Shown here in pieces: positions 33,993 to 43,878 of a stretch of DNA of 64,000 bases. This DNA is from Lachnospiraceae bacterium (GTDB lineage Bacteria > Bacillota > Clostridia > Lachnospirales > Lachnospiraceae). The notes beneath the pieces were generated by a model that saw only the letters and a program-made list of their open reading frames with translations, was not told where the DNA came from and did no database searches. Each line of letters starts with the position of its first letter. The first letter of the stretch is position 1. The DNA lies in assembly GCA_910575035.1 (NCBI GenBank), contig CAJTDL010000017.1:41228-105227 (forward strand), read 5' to 3'. A program made the position numbers and the translations under genes.

Positions 33993-35081
33993 TTATACTA
34001 GGAGGCAATTGGCTAAGCGGTCGTTTTTTTCTGGGCTTAGGAAGCAGAAGCGGATATACTCTTTGCTTAGGAACAGAAAATCGGAGCAGTCCCGGATCAT
34101 CATTTTTTGCTGGATTGCGCGTGTAAACAGCTTTTCGGAAGAAAGGCCGTCTGCGCAAATGCGGAGCAGCATGAAGTTTGCTTTGGGCAGATAGGGATGG
34201 AAGCGGCTGTCTTTTGAGAATAGCCTGTACATCCGCTGGCGTTCTTCAGAGATCAGCCTGTGTGTTGCATGGATGTATTCCTGGTCTTGGAACATGGCTT
34301 CTCCAGCAGCTGCTGCCAGGGCATGGAGGGACCAGGGATTCTGTTGTCTGTGGATAGACTTGGACAGTGTCTGGTTTCCAGTGACGGCATATCCCAGACG
34401 CAGGCCGGGGACAGCAAAAAATTTAGAAGTCCCCCGTAATACAACAAGGTTTTTGTAGTATGCTGTTAAAGGAATGGCAGTAATATCTTCATAATTTTCT
34501 ACAAATTCCATATAGGTTTCGTCTACCAGCACAAAGATATCACGCTGCCTGCAGGCAGTCAGGATTGTTTCCATGTCTTGGCGGCTGATTAAGCTGGAGG
34601 TGGGATTGTTGGGATTACACAGAATCAGAAGATCCGGGCCTGCCTGGAGCTGCTTTAAGAACCGTTCCACATCCAATTCAAATTCCTGTGCTTCCTGTAA
34701 TGCATAGTAATGGCAGACTCCTCCATTTAAAGTAATTTCCCGCTCATATTCCGAATATGTGGGCGCAACCACCAGAGCTTTCCCAGGGTTCACAGCCCGA
34801 ATAAAAAGCGAGATCAATTCTGTAGATCCATTTCCAACAATCACATTTTCATATTCCGTTTTTCCATAAGCGGCAATGGCTTTCCGCAAGGAACCATATT
34901 CCCGATCCGGGTATGAGGCAATCGCATCCACATGCGCGGCTAATGCCTCCCGCAACATGGGCGAAATGCCAAGAGGATTCACATTCCCGCTAAAATTTAT
35001 AATATCTTCCTTTTTCACCCCATAAACTGCTTCAACCTTTTCCACATCACTCCCATGAAAATGCTCATTCTTTCCTATCAT
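33993..35081 (-). CDS. PLP-dependent aminotransferase, CobD/HisC-like (362 aa)
   Basis: Fold type I enzyme. The catalytic lysine is K220 in RGTSKFFAVPGLRLGY; cofactor contacts are CNPNNPT (155-161) and DETYMEF. The start NEHFHGSDVEKV...INFSGNVNPLGISP is typical of L-threonine-O-3-phosphate decarboxylase (CobD), and histidinol-phosphate aminotransferase is the main alternative. GGAGG lies just before ATG 35081; the frame stays open to 35243 and would add a membrane-helix-like extension, but no good ribosome binding site supports that start. No other cobalamin or histidine genes lie nearby. Confidence 0.8.
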   Translation of the reverse strand: MIGKNEHFHGSDVEKVEAVYGVKKEDIINFSGNVNPLGISPMLREALAAHVDAIASYPDREYGSLRKAIAAYGKTEYENVIVGNGSTELISLFIRAVNPGKALVVAPTYSEYEREITLNGGVCHYYALQEAQEFELDVERFLKQLQAGPDLLILCNPNNPTSSLISRQDMETILTACRQRDIFVLVDETYMEFVENYEDITAIPLTAYYKNLVVLRGTSKFFAVPGLRLGYAVTGNQTLSKSIHRQQNPWSLHALAAAAGEAMFQDQEYIHATHRLISEERQRMYRLFSKDSRFHPYLPKANFMLLRICADGLSSEKLFTRAIQQKMMIRDCSDFLFLSKEYIRFCFLSPEKNDRLANCLLV

Positions 35082-35316
35082 AATATCCTCCAAATTCCAT
35101 TTAAATTTTCTTCTATACATTAAAACAATCAATGCTCCAAGACCAATTGTCCCAAACGCCATTGCCATTTCCTTTAAACAAAATGAAGCCTTCCCTTTCT
35201 CTTTTCCCATGACACAACCCCAAATCAGGCCTTGGCACAGCACCCTATGCTGCTAAGAGCCAGAAGCCCCTGCATCCGGCGCCCTCCCCACAACCACAAA
35301 AAATCTCTATTTAACA

Positions 35317-35345
35317 TTTACACACCCCTCCAAATCGTTTATAAT
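35317..35345 (+). promoter_or_regulatory. Sigma-A promoter of the conflict cluster
   Basis: TTTACA (35317-35322), 17-bp spacer, TATAAT (35340-35345), 54 bp upstream of the first gene of the 23-kb cluster. Confidence 0.75.
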
Positions 35346-35398
35346 TAATACATTATAACGTATATCAAGAGAAAATCAACCATAAAGCAGGTGATGAT

Positions 35399-38300
35399 TT
35401 GCATAAGAAAATTGAAGATATGGCTGCTGGAATATGCAGCCCCAATACCTCCCCACTTCAAATTACCCCAGAATCCCTAGAATTTGAAGTGGTGGAAGGA
35501 AACGATTACCAAGGCGAATTCATCCTGGATTCCCCCTCTGATGTTGTTGAGGGAACCACTTATTCCTCCAACCCCAGGATCGAATGCCTTGTCCCCAAAT
35601 TTTATGGCAAGACAGTCAAACAGTCCTTCCTATTCCATAGCGAAGGCTTATCAGAAGGAGACATCCAGACGGGAAATTTCCACATTATCAGCAGCCTGGG
35701 CGAATATGACCTCCCATTTTCCGTGTCTGTCTCCAAGGATTATGCCAACAGCTCTATGGGAAAGATCCGCACGATATTTGAATTTGCCAACCTTGCCCAT
35801 AACTCCTATGAGGAAGCGGTAAAGGTCTTTGGGAGGCCTGAATTTATGCTGATCTTTAAGCCCCAGGAAACAAAAGAACGGATGATTTACCGATCCTTGA
35901 TGCGCAGGCCTTGCACCAAGCAGCAGGTAGAGGAATTTTTAATTGCTACCAAGAAGAAAAAGCGCGTGCATTTTGAAGTGGAGGATGCATGCCGGGAATT
36001 TTCCGGGATTTATGAAACACAGCAGCAGCTGGTTACGCTGCGGAGGGATGAATGGGGCTATATTGCCATTCAGGTGGAAACAGATGCAGAATGGATTCGT
36101 CTCAGTAAGGATGTGGTCACTACAGGGGAATTTGTGGGGAGCCATGCGGTGGCAGAGTATATGATCGACCCTAAGAAGCTGCACAGCGGGAAAAATTTTG
36201 GCAGGATTACCTTCCAGACGCCTTTCCAAAAAGAATGTGTGGAGATCTGCGTAGCGCAGAAACATGCTGACAGCCTTCAGACAGGGCATGAGGTCCGAAG
36301 GAAAAATATAGAGATTGCCAAAAAGTTTTTGGAGCTGGGAACCCATAAGATTGTGACAGGGGCATGGGCAAAGGTGACGGGGCAGTTGCTGGATGAGCTG
36401 CATTTGCTGGAGCCGGGCAACCTTTGGTACCTTTTGGGAAAAGCCCAGGTGTTTTTGGTGAATAAGCAGCAGCAGGAAGCAGAGTGGACGCTGGATTCCT
36501 TTCCAAAATATAAGGTGAATAAAGAATCGGCGCTGTATGCTTACTATCTGTACCTTTGTACCCTGCGGGAGCCGGAGGTTTCCTATGTGAATAAGGTGAC
36601 AGGGAGGATACGCAGGATCTATCAGAAGAACCAGGAGGATAATTTCCTGTTCTGGATTTTGCTGTTTTTGGATGAGGAAATGAACCACAGCAAGAGCCGG
36701 AAGCTGGAATTGATTGCCCGGCAGCTGAGCAGAGGCAAGGAAAGCCCCATACTTTATCTGGAGGCCTACCGCATATTGCAGAAGGATCCCTATTTGCTTG
36801 CGCGCCCTTCCTCTTTTGCGCGGAAAACCCTGCATTGGGCAAACAAACACCAGGTGCTGTCCAAGGAGATTGCCCGGCAGGTTTGCCAGCTGGAGCCAGA
36901 AATCCAAGGGTACCATCCCATTTGGTATGAGATCCTGGTGTCCTGTTATGAAGTGTATCCAGAAAAGGAAATGCTGCATGCCATTTGCAGTTATTGTATG
37001 CGGTGCAGCTGTTATGGCAGCCGTTATTTTAAATGGTATCAGATGGGCGTGGCCCAGGAACTGCGGATTGCAGGGATTTATGAAGCCTGGGTGCAGTCTG
37101 CCAGGGATATTGGGAAGCTGCCTAAGAACCTGGTGATGTATTTTCAATATCAGAGCAGCCTTCCTTACCGTGCCCAGGCCAGGCTTTATGACGCTATGAT
37201 TGCGAATAAAGCTTTTTGGAAGGGGAATTATCAGCATTATCGGAAAAACATGGAGGACTTTGTGCTGGAAAAGCTCCGTTTTGGCAGGATGGATAAATAT
37301 CTTGCGCCCATTTGCAGGGAAGTGCTGACGCCGGAAATGCTCCAGGGGGATTTGGCGGACTGCCTGGCCAAGGTTTTATTTACCCATCAGGTATCCTGCA
37401 GCAATCAGAATGCAATGCGCTTAGTGGTACGCCACCATGCTTTGAAAAAGGAGCAGATTGTGGCTTTGAGCCAGGGGCAGGGGTATGTGAGCCTGTATGG
37501 CAGCGACTGCCAGATTTTGCTGGAGGATCGGAAAGGGAACCGCTTTTTGCCGGAAGAAGAGCTGGTAATAGAGCCTTTGATGGATATGGAGCGGTTCCTG
37601 CCCAAGGCAATCCAGGGAGCCAAGGATAAGGTGCCGCCTTTACTGAAATATTTTGACAGGAAACGGATTTGGCAGACCTATGAGAAGGAAGACCTGCCCT
37701 GCCTGCAGATACTGCTGGAATCCCAGGAGGTCAGCGAGGAATACCAAGAAGAGCTGGAGCCGCAGATGCTGGCATATTATTATGAAAATTATACAGGGGA
37801 CGCGTTGGATGAATTTTTGCTTTCCCTGTCTTTGGAAGGGGTGAAATGGCCTTCCAGGAAGAAGATGATGGAGCTTCTGGTGGCAAGGCGCCATTACAAG
37901 CGGGCCTATGAGCTGCTGCTGTCCTATGGGTGCGAGCATATCGCGCCGGCAAAGCTGGTGTATGTGATCTGCCATCGGATGGAGGATTTGGAGGAGGATG
38001 CAGGGGAAGACCGGTTTTTAATGGAAATTTGCCGGGTAGTCTTTTTGCGCGGCAAGTACAATGAGCGGATCCTGTCTTATATGTGCAGGTATTTTAATGG
38101 GAGTTTGGATGAGATGGCGCAGCTTTGGAAGGCAGCCGTTGATTTTGAGCTGGATACTTATGATTTGGAGGAACGTTGCCTGGCGCAGTTTTTGTTTACG
38201 GGGAATTTTTCCGTGGATGTGGAGCATATTTTCCAAAGCTATGTGGAAAAGCAAGGAAAAGAAGTGCTGGAATTAGCCTATCTTTCCCAGATGTGCCATG

Positions 38301-38929
38301 AGTTTATCACCAGGGACGCAGTGGTGGCAGAGTATAATTTCCAGCGGGTGCTTAAGCTTTTGAGGGAAGGGCATCCCTTGAACGAGGCCTGCAGGATCGG
38401 GTTTTTGAAATGGTGCGCTTTCCAGAAGGATCTGACAGAGGAAGAGGAGGGATGGGCAGAGAGGCTGCTGGAGGAGTGCATTTCCAGGGACGTCTGGTTT
38501 TCTTTCTATCGGACATTGCCAGAGAAATTTGCAGGGAAATATTTATACCATGACAAGGTGTTTTTGGAATATCGGACCAGCCCGGATGCCCAGGTGGCGG
38601 TCAGCTACCTTCCGGCTTGTGGGGAGGATTATGTGGAATGTGAGATGAAGCAGATGTACCAGGGCGTCTATGTCAAGGCATTTCTGGTGTTTTATGGGGA
38701 GATGGTTCCCTATTTCATCAAGGAGAAGGCCGATGGGGAATGGGGGCTGACAGAGAGCGGCCATATCCAGAACCAGGAATTTTGCACCAGCGCGGAGGGC
38801 AGCCGCTATGATCTGCTGAATGATATGATGGTCAGCCATCAGGTAAAGGATGAGGCCACCTTGTGGGAACGCCTGGAGACATATGGGCGGCTGGATGGAT
38901 TTGTAAAGGAAAGTTTTGGGATCCTATAG
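35399..38929 (+). CDS. Large DUF5717-like protein (1176 aa)
   Basis: Starts with TTG at 35399 after AGCAGGTGAT; the first in-frame ATG (codon 8) has no ribosome binding site. Residues about 15-115 and 215-300 look like beta-sandwich Ig/BACON-type domains (YDLPFSVSVSK; VETDAEWIRLS, GRITFQTP). The rest is long alpha-helical repeat, TPR-like (for example VARRHYKRAYELLLSYG). The whole resembles what is annotated DUF5717 in Lachnospiraceae, from memory. No signal peptide. Role unknown; a large scaffold is likely. First gene of the cluster, 37 bp before the actin-fold gene. Confidence 0.8.
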   Translation: MHKKIEDMAAGICSPNTSPLQITPESLEFEVVEGNDYQGEFILDSPSDVVEGTTYSSNPRIECLVPKFYGKTVKQSFLFHSEGLSEGDIQTGNFHIISSLGEYDLPFSVSVSKDYANSSMGKIRTIFEFANLAHNSYEEAVKVFGRPEFMLIFKPQETKERMIYRSLMRRPCTKQQVEEFLIATKKKKRVHFEVEDACREFSGIYETQQQLVTLRRDEWGYIAIQVETDAEWIRLSKDVVTTGEFVGSHAVAEYMIDPKKLHSGKNFGRITFQTPFQKECVEICVAQKHADSLQTGHEVRRKNIEIAKKFLELGTHKIVTGAWAKVTGQLLDELHLLEPGNLWYLLGKAQVFLVNKQQQEAEWTLDSFPKYKVNKESALYAYYLYLCTLREPEVSYVNKVTGRIRRIYQKNQEDNFLFWILLFLDEEMNHSKSRKLELIARQLSRGKESPILYLEAYRILQKDPYLLARPSSFARKTLHWANKHQVLSKEIARQVCQLEPEIQGYHPIWYEILVSCYEVYPEKEMLHAICSYCMRCSCYGSRYFKWYQMGVAQELRIAGIYEAWVQSARDIGKLPKNLVMYFQYQSSLPYRAQARLYDAMIANKAFWKGNYQHYRKNMEDFVLEKLRFGRMDKYLAPICREVLTPEMLQGDLADCLAKVLFTHQVSCSNQNAMRLVVRHHALKKEQIVALSQGQGYVSLYGSDCQILLEDRKGNRFLPEEELVIEPLMDMERFLPKAIQGAKDKVPPLLKYFDRKRIWQTYEKEDLPCLQILLESQEVSEEYQEELEPQMLAYYYENYTGDALDEFLLSLSLEGVKWPSRKKMMELLVARRHYKRAYELLLSYGCEHIAPAKLVYVICHRMEDLEEDAGEDRFLMEICRVVFLRGKYNERILSYMCRYFNGSLDEMAQLWKAAVDFELDTYDLEERCLAQFLFTGNFSVDVEHIFQSYVEKQGKEVLELAYLSQMCHEFITRDAVVAEYNFQRVLKLLREGHPLNEACRIGFLKWCAFQKDLTEEEEGWAERLLEECISRDVWFSFYRTLPEKFAGKYLYHDKVFLEYRTSPDAQVAVSYLPACGEDYVECEMKQMYQGVYVKAFLVFYGEMVPYFIKEKADGEWGLTESGHIQNQEFCTSAEGSRYDLLNDMMVSHQVKDEATLWERLETYGRLDGFVKESFGIL

Positions 38930-38966
38930 GGCAAAACTACAATAGAAGGGCAGGTGAGCGAGGAAC

Positions 38967-40220
38967 ATGAGGCCGGCGGGCGGAGAATGGTATTTGGGAA
39001 TTGATCTGGGCATTCGGTGGACACAGGTAAGCTGTTACCATGCTGGGCTGCCAGAGCCAGAGACGAAGGGGACGGCAGCAGGCGGGGATTCCTGCCGGAT
39101 TCCTACGGCAGTCTGCAAGCGAAAGAGGACAGGGCAATGGTGTATTGGGGAAAGCGCCAGTATGCTGGCAGAAGCCGGCGAGGGCATGTATGCAGATTAC
39201 CTGCTGCCCCGGGCATGGAAGCAGGAGGCCATTTTGCTGGATCAGGAGTACCAGGCAAGGGATCTCCTGCAGATCTTCCTATGGAAAGTAATACAGATGG
39301 CTCTTCCGGAAAAAGGTGTAAAAGCAGTGACGAAATGTGTGTTTACGGTGGAAAATATTACGGAGGGGCTGGTAGGGATGCTTTTGGAGGTGGCAGGCAA
39401 GCTGGGTTTTATGGATTGCCAAGTGGTGATCCAAGACCGCCGGGAGAGTTTTTATGCCTATGCCGTATGCCAGGATCCAGCATTGTGGAGCTATGACGTG
39501 GTGCTGTATTCCTGTGAAGGGGATGAAATCTGGCAAAAACGCCTGGCCTGCGACCGGAAGACGCGCCCGAAGGTTGCATCAGTAGAGGAGAAATACTTGG
39601 GAAAGCTGCCAGAGGAAGTGAAAGAATGGGACAGGGCATTTGCGCAGATTTTGCGGGAATCTATGGCAAAGAAGATTGTGTCGTCCGTTTATTTGATTGG
39701 CAGCGGCTTTGAGGGGAATTGGATGGAAGAATCCCTGAAGGTAGTGTGCCAGGGAAAACGGGCATTTCAGGGGAAGAACCTCTATACAAAGGGTGCCTGC
39801 TATGCAGGGATGCTGATGGAGCACCGGGAAGAGGCAGAGACGGTATATTTTTGTGAGTATAAGATGATCGAGCACATTTTTTTGAAAGTCACCTGCAGGG
39901 ATGAGGAAAAGGCATTCTTTCTGGTGGAGGCTGGGGATAACCGGCATCAGGTAGGGAAGCAGTTTCGTATATTGACGGAACAGGATGACTTTTTGGATGT
40001 GTGGGTGCAGGGACTGGATGGAAAGGGAGCCAGGATAGAGCGGCTGAAGCTGCCGGGGCTTCAGGCCTCGAAATACAGGCAGAACCGCCTGGCAGTTGCA
40101 TGTTGGATGGAAGGGGAGGCTGTCCGGCTGAGAATAGAGGATATTGGCTGGGGGGAATTGCAGAAAGGGACAGGGATGGAATGGGAGTTTGAGATAAGGG
40201 GAGAGCCTTCTGCAGGCTAG
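38967..40220 (+). CDS. Actin/Hsp70-fold ATPase, DUF5716-like (417 aa)
   Basis: Residues 8-20 carry the phosphate-1 motif of the actin/Hsp70 superfamily (WYLGIDLGIRWTQV). A second glycine motif is VYLIGSGFEGNW (adenosine-type, about residue 235). The C-terminal part adds beta structure. It probably binds ATP and changes shape rather than being a sugar kinase. The pairing with the preceding large protein recurs in Lachnospiraceae as DUF5717-DUF5716 (recalled). Function unknown; an Hsp70-like regulator of a protein complex is a reasonable guess. Confidence 0.75.
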   Translation: MRPAGGEWYLGIDLGIRWTQVSCYHAGLPEPETKGTAAGGDSCRIPTAVCKRKRTGQWCIGESASMLAEAGEGMYADYLLPRAWKQEAILLDQEYQARDLLQIFLWKVIQMALPEKGVKAVTKCVFTVENITEGLVGMLLEVAGKLGFMDCQVVIQDRRESFYAYAVCQDPALWSYDVVLYSCEGDEIWQKRLACDRKTRPKVASVEEKYLGKLPEEVKEWDRAFAQILRESMAKKIVSSVYLIGSGFEGNWMEESLKVVCQGKRAFQGKNLYTKGACYAGMLMEHREEAETVYFCEYKMIEHIFLKVTCRDEEKAFFLVEAGDNRHQVGKQFRILTEQDDFLDVWVQGLDGKGARIERLKLPGLQASKYRQNRLAVACWMEGEAVRLRIEDIGWGELQKGTGMEWEFEIRGEPSAG

Positions 40221-40275
40221 GAGAGAGCAACTGTGCAGGAGAGGGTCAAAGGGATGTGAATGGGAGGAGCAGGCC

Positions 40276-41136
40276 ATGGGAAGAGTATGGTTGTGTACAG
40301 GAAAAATCGCGGAGCATCCGTTGGTTTTGGAAGGAGAGGGTGCGGGGGTATATTCTTTGGAGGAATTGTGTTACTATTTGTATTGGAATGCAGAACTGGT
40401 GGGGGAGTGCTTTTTTAATGAGAAACTATGCCAGTGGCTGGAGGAAGAACTGGGGGAGGGAGGCCTTTCCCAGGAAATACGGGCAGGCATTGACCGGGAG
40501 GAGAGCGGTTGCTGGTGCATCGGGCAGATTTTAAGCTTTGGGGGATTCTACAGCCAGGGAGAGTTGCAGCAGGTGCTCCAGGCAGTTTCATGGATGGAGG
40601 ATAAGGGGGCGTTGGAGCGGGCAAAGCTCCGAGGGGACCGCTTGCTGAAAGAGGGGCGGTGCCGGGAGGCAATATTGGCCTATAAGCGGGCTTTGCAGAT
40701 GGCAGATGTGGGAGTGGATGAGGGGCAGGAAAAGGAAGGGACGCCAGGGCAGGAGCAGAAAAAAGAAGGGCTTTCTGGGGAGGGCATACAGAAGGAAGGG
40801 GAACCAGCAGAAGGAAGGTCGGGGGAAGAATCCAGGACAGTGGGGAAAATCTGGCATAATATGGGAACCGCATACGCCCATAATATGCTGTTTGGGCAGG
40901 CAGCCTGCTGCTATGGGAAGGCTTATGAGATCGGCCAGGAAGAAGTGAGCAAACAGGATTACCTTATGGCATTGTCCTGCCGGGATGGGAAGGTGCCGGA
41001 AGGCGGCACAGACAGCCTGGCAGAACAGAAGAAGGCATTGTTGGAGAAGAAACAGTCTGGGGATTGGGCAGGTTATGAGAAGGCATTGCAGCAAACGCTT
41101 GAAAATTTGAGAACAGAGTATAGGGAAAGAGAGTGA
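40276..41136 (+). CDS. TPR-like protein with low-complexity linker (286 aa)
   Basis: N-terminal domain (1-110) contains SLEELCYYLYWNAELVGECFF, then a TPR unit (LLKEGRCREAILAYKRALQM), a ~55-residue Glu/Gly/Lys-rich linker, and a second TPR (IWHNMGTAYAHNMLFGQAACCYGKAYEIG). The linker is repetitive in DNA and protein and probably flexible. It starts with a plain ATG at 40276, 55 bp after the actin-fold gene, and ends 1 bp before the next gene. Likely an adaptor in the cluster's complex. Confidence 0.7.
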   Translation: MGRVWLCTGKIAEHPLVLEGEGAGVYSLEELCYYLYWNAELVGECFFNEKLCQWLEEELGEGGLSQEIRAGIDREESGCWCIGQILSFGGFYSQGELQQVLQAVSWMEDKGALERAKLRGDRLLKEGRCREAILAYKRALQMADVGVDEGQEKEGTPGQEQKKEGLSGEGIQKEGEPAEGRSGEESRTVGKIWHNMGTAYAHNMLFGQAACCYGKAYEIGQEEVSKQDYLMALSCRDGKVPEGGTDSLAEQKKALLEKKQSGDWAGYEKALQQTLENLRTEYRERE

Positions 41137-41137
41137 C

Positions 41138-42307
41138 ATGGGATTATTCAGAAAAAGGAAAAAGCCAAAGTATGTAGAAGAGATATTAGAATTTGACGAG
41201 AATGCACCCCAGCCCAAACCGGGAAAAGAGGACAGGAAAAGCATTGTTATGGAGTATGGCCAGCAGATTATGGATGCGGCCAGGAACCTGGAGGAGGCAA
41301 AGCGGGAATATAAGATGCTGACATCCTATTTGAAGGATATAGAGAGCATTGAAGGGCTGCCAGACAAAGATTCCGCAGAAATCCGGGAGACGGCACAGAG
41401 CATTGTAATGCTGAACCAATCCAGGGATGCTTATTTGAATAAAACGCAGACAATTTCAGAGGCGCAGTTTGCCCAGATGGAACAGTTAGAGGATGAGATG
41501 CCAGAAATTATCAAACGGCTGAAGGCAAATGAATCCTACCAGTCTCTGGTAAAGCGGGATATGCAGTATCTGGAAGGGGAAAAAGGGGAGTGGATGTACT
41601 ATCAGGATACATTGGAACGGGAGAAAACGCTGCTGCACAAGCTGCTTTATGTGGTAATTGGCATGTTTATAGTGGCAGCGGCCGTAATTGTGGTTTTGGG
41701 CACCCTTATGAAATTTGATATTGGGATGCCTTTTCTTATGGCAGCAGTGGCAGCAGGCGGCATAGGGGCGTTTATGGTCTTGCGGCTGCAAAATGATAAG
41801 CTGGAGGTACGCAAGGCAAGGGCAAATATAAACCGTGCGATCCTGCTGCTGAATAAGGTGAAGTTTAAATATGTGAATGTGACAAATGCAGTGGACTATG
41901 CCTGCGAACGTTACCATGTGAAAAATGCCTATGAGCTGAACTATATCTGGGAGCAGTATTTAGAGGCAGTGAAGGAACTGGAAAAGTACCAGCGCACCAA
42001 TGACGACCTGGAGTTTTTCAGTGGGAGGCTGATCCGGCAGCTCCATAAGCATGGCCTTTATGACACAAAGGTGTGGCCGCACCAAGCCCATGCGCTGGTG
42101 GACAAAAAAGAGATGGTGGAAGTGAAGCATAGTCTGCTGGTACGGCGGCAGAAACTGCGGGAAGGGGTAGAAAGGCAGGAACAGGATATCCAGGATGCGA
42201 AGCAGGAGATTGCGAAATTAATGGTCACATATCCCGGAAATGAAAGGGAGATCCGGGCAATTTTGGATTCTGTGGATAAAATATGCGATATTGTAATGAG
42301 GAAGTAG
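41138..42307 (+). CDS. Coiled-coil membrane protein (389 aa)
   Basis: Residues 45-165 and 315-370 are coiled coil, rich in E, K and Q. Residues about 168-190 and 195-213 are two adjacent membrane helices (LLYVVIGMFIVAAAVIVVLG, MPFLMAAVAAGGIGAFMVL). Both ends should face the cytoplasm, so this is a candidate membrane anchor for the soluble cluster proteins. Starts 1 bp after the TPR gene. Its last codons are duplicated just downstream (42257-42372). No family recognised. Confidence 0.75.
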   Translation: MGLFRKRKKPKYVEEILEFDENAPQPKPGKEDRKSIVMEYGQQIMDAARNLEEAKREYKMLTSYLKDIESIEGLPDKDSAEIRETAQSIVMLNQSRDAYLNKTQTISEAQFAQMEQLEDEMPEIIKRLKANESYQSLVKRDMQYLEGEKGEWMYYQDTLEREKTLLHKLLYVVIGMFIVAAAVIVVLGTLMKFDIGMPFLMAAVAAGGIGAFMVLRLQNDKLEVRKARANINRAILLLNKVKFKYVNVTNAVDYACERYHVKNAYELNYIWEQYLEAVKELEKYQRTNDDLEFFSGRLIRQLHKHGLYDTKVWPHQAHALVDKKEMVEVKHSLLVRRQKLREGVERQEQDIQDAKQEIAKLMVTYPGNEREIRAILDSVDKICDIVMRK

Positions 42308-42372
42308 GGGAGTTTGGGGCATTTGGATTCAGTGGATAAGATATGCGATATTGTGATGAAGGAGTAGGGGAA
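42257..42372 (+). repeat. 60-bp tandem duplication of a gene 3' end
   Basis: The sequence GGATTCTGTGGATAAAATAT and its continuation to GTAGGGG at the end of the coiled-coil gene is repeated 60 bp later with a few substitutions (GGATTCAGTGGATAAGATAT). The second copy lies after the stop codon and does not change the protein. Confidence 0.85.
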
Positions 42373-42402
42373 GAATCAAAAAGATAAAAAGGATGTGTAA
42401 TT

Positions 42403-43827
42403 GTGAAAAAGATAACAGAACAGTATATTACAACGCTTGCGCCAAATGCAAATGCTGTGAATAATGGAAGGAAGATTTCGCAGAAAGGCGGGTTTGTAAA
42501 ACGTTTTCGGTCAGGGGATGATACATTTTATATGGGGGAGTGCAGTGGGAGCGGGAAGTCGAATTACATTACCTCTGCAGATTTTGTGGAGGAGAATCCA
42601 GTATTCCGCTGTTCCTGCCCCAGCCGGCAGTTTCCCTGTAAGCACAGCCTGGCGTTGCTTTTTGAGATCAGCCAGGAAAAGAAGTTTGAGCTGTTTGAGG
42701 TTCCAGAAGATATTTTGCAGAAACGGCAGAAAAAGGAAGCCAGGGCAGCTAAGGCAGCTGCCGGAAAGAAAGCGGGCAAGCCCAAGACCAATAAGGCAGC
42801 CCGCACAAAGAAAATTAAAAAGCAGTTAGAGGGGCTGAAGCTGGCGGAGGAAATGATGCACAATCTGCTGTCGGCAGGATTGGGTACGATGGGCGGCAGT
42901 TCCATTAAGACATACCGCGACCTGGCGAAACAGCTGGGGGACTATTACCTGGCAGGACCGCAGCTCTATGTAAACCGTTTGATTTTGGAGATAGAGGCCT
43001 TCCAGAAGGATGGGGAGAGCTCCCATTATAAGGCGGCAGCCCATATTTTGACACAGTTAAGGGCATTGGTGAAAAAGTCGGAGGCCTATCTGAAAGAGAA
43101 GCTGGAAAAAGAGGAAGTGGAAAATGACAGCAATATCCTGTATGAGGAATTGGGCGGCATCTGGAAGTTGGATCAATTACAGGAGCTGGGGCTGAAGAAG
43201 GAAAATGCCAGCTTGCTGCAGCTTTCCTTCCAGGTGGTTTATGATGAGGCAAGGAAAGAGTTTATTGATGTTGGATGGTGGGCGGATGTGGACACCGGGG
43301 AAGTGTCGGTTACCCAGAATTACCGCCCGGTCAAGGCGATGAAGTACATAAAACAGGAGGATACTGTCTTTGAGGCGGCGTCTGTTCCGATGCTGGCCTA
43401 TTATCCTGGGGAAATAAACCGGCGCATCCGCTGGGATGGCGCAAGTTATAGCCCAGTGACAACAGAGCAGAGGAAATCACTGTTTGCACATGCAGAAACG
43501 AGTGTGCCGGCAGTGGCAAAGAAAGTGAAGAATCAGGTAAAGAATACCCTTTCTGATAATTTTGCAGTGCTGCTTTTTTGTTTTGCGCAGATTGGGAAGG
43601 TTGGGGAAGCGTATGTGATGCAGGATGCAAAAGGGAACCGGATCCTGCTGGAGGATATGGCCGGGATGGAAGGGACAGTGCAGCGGCTGGCGCTGCTGGC
43701 AGGCTCTGATCTGTTAGAGGGACAGGTGCTGTTGGGAGCGTTTTTCTATGATGAGGAAAAGAGGCGTATTTGTGTGCAGCCTTACAGTATCGTGACGGAA
43801 GGGCAGATTGTGAGGCTGCTGTATTGA
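42403..43827 (+). CDS. SWIM zinc-finger protein (474 aa)
   Basis: GTG start at 42403 (MKKITEQYITTLAPN) after AAAGGATG. The SWIM finger CSCPSRQFPCKH (CxCx6CxH; residues 70-81) binds zinc and usually contacts nucleic acid or protein. A Lys/Ala-rich basic stretch (about 105-145) follows, then a helical region and a beta-rich C-terminal part. SWIM proteins typically open MoxR-VWA type gene sets in bacteria, and the same order occurs here. Confidence 0.88.
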   Translation: MKKITEQYITTLAPNANAVNNGRKISQKGGFVKRFRSGDDTFYMGECSGSGKSNYITSADFVEENPVFRCSCPSRQFPCKHSLALLFEISQEKKFELFEVPEDILQKRQKKEARAAKAAAGKKAGKPKTNKAARTKKIKKQLEGLKLAEEMMHNLLSAGLGTMGGSSIKTYRDLAKQLGDYYLAGPQLYVNRLILEIEAFQKDGESSHYKAAAHILTQLRALVKKSEAYLKEKLEKEEVENDSNILYEELGGIWKLDQLQELGLKKENASLLQLSFQVVYDEARKEFIDVGWWADVDTGEVSVTQNYRPVKAMKYIKQEDTVFEAASVPMLAYYPGEINRRIRWDGASYSPVTTEQRKSLFAHAETSVPAVAKKVKNQVKNTLSDNFAVLLFCFAQIGKVGEAYVMQDAKGNRILLEDMAGMEGTVQRLALLAGSDLLEGQVLLGAFFYDEEKRRICVQPYSIVTEGQIVRLLY

Positions 43828-43878
43828 GCCCTGGTATCTGGCTGGCAATTAGGAAGCAGAAGGAGGAAGGATAGAACG

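Noticed and set aside
35082..35243. 54-residue N-terminal extension with a membrane-like helix on the aminotransferase
   Set aside because: No adequate ribosome binding site supports it. GGAGG immediately before ATG 35081 and the CobD-like length favour the shorter protein.
35939..37237. 432-aa minus-strand frame opposite the 1176-aa gene
   Set aside because: Long antisense frames are common opposite GC-rich codon-biased genes; this one is Pro/His/Leu-rich with no domain and no ribosome binding site.
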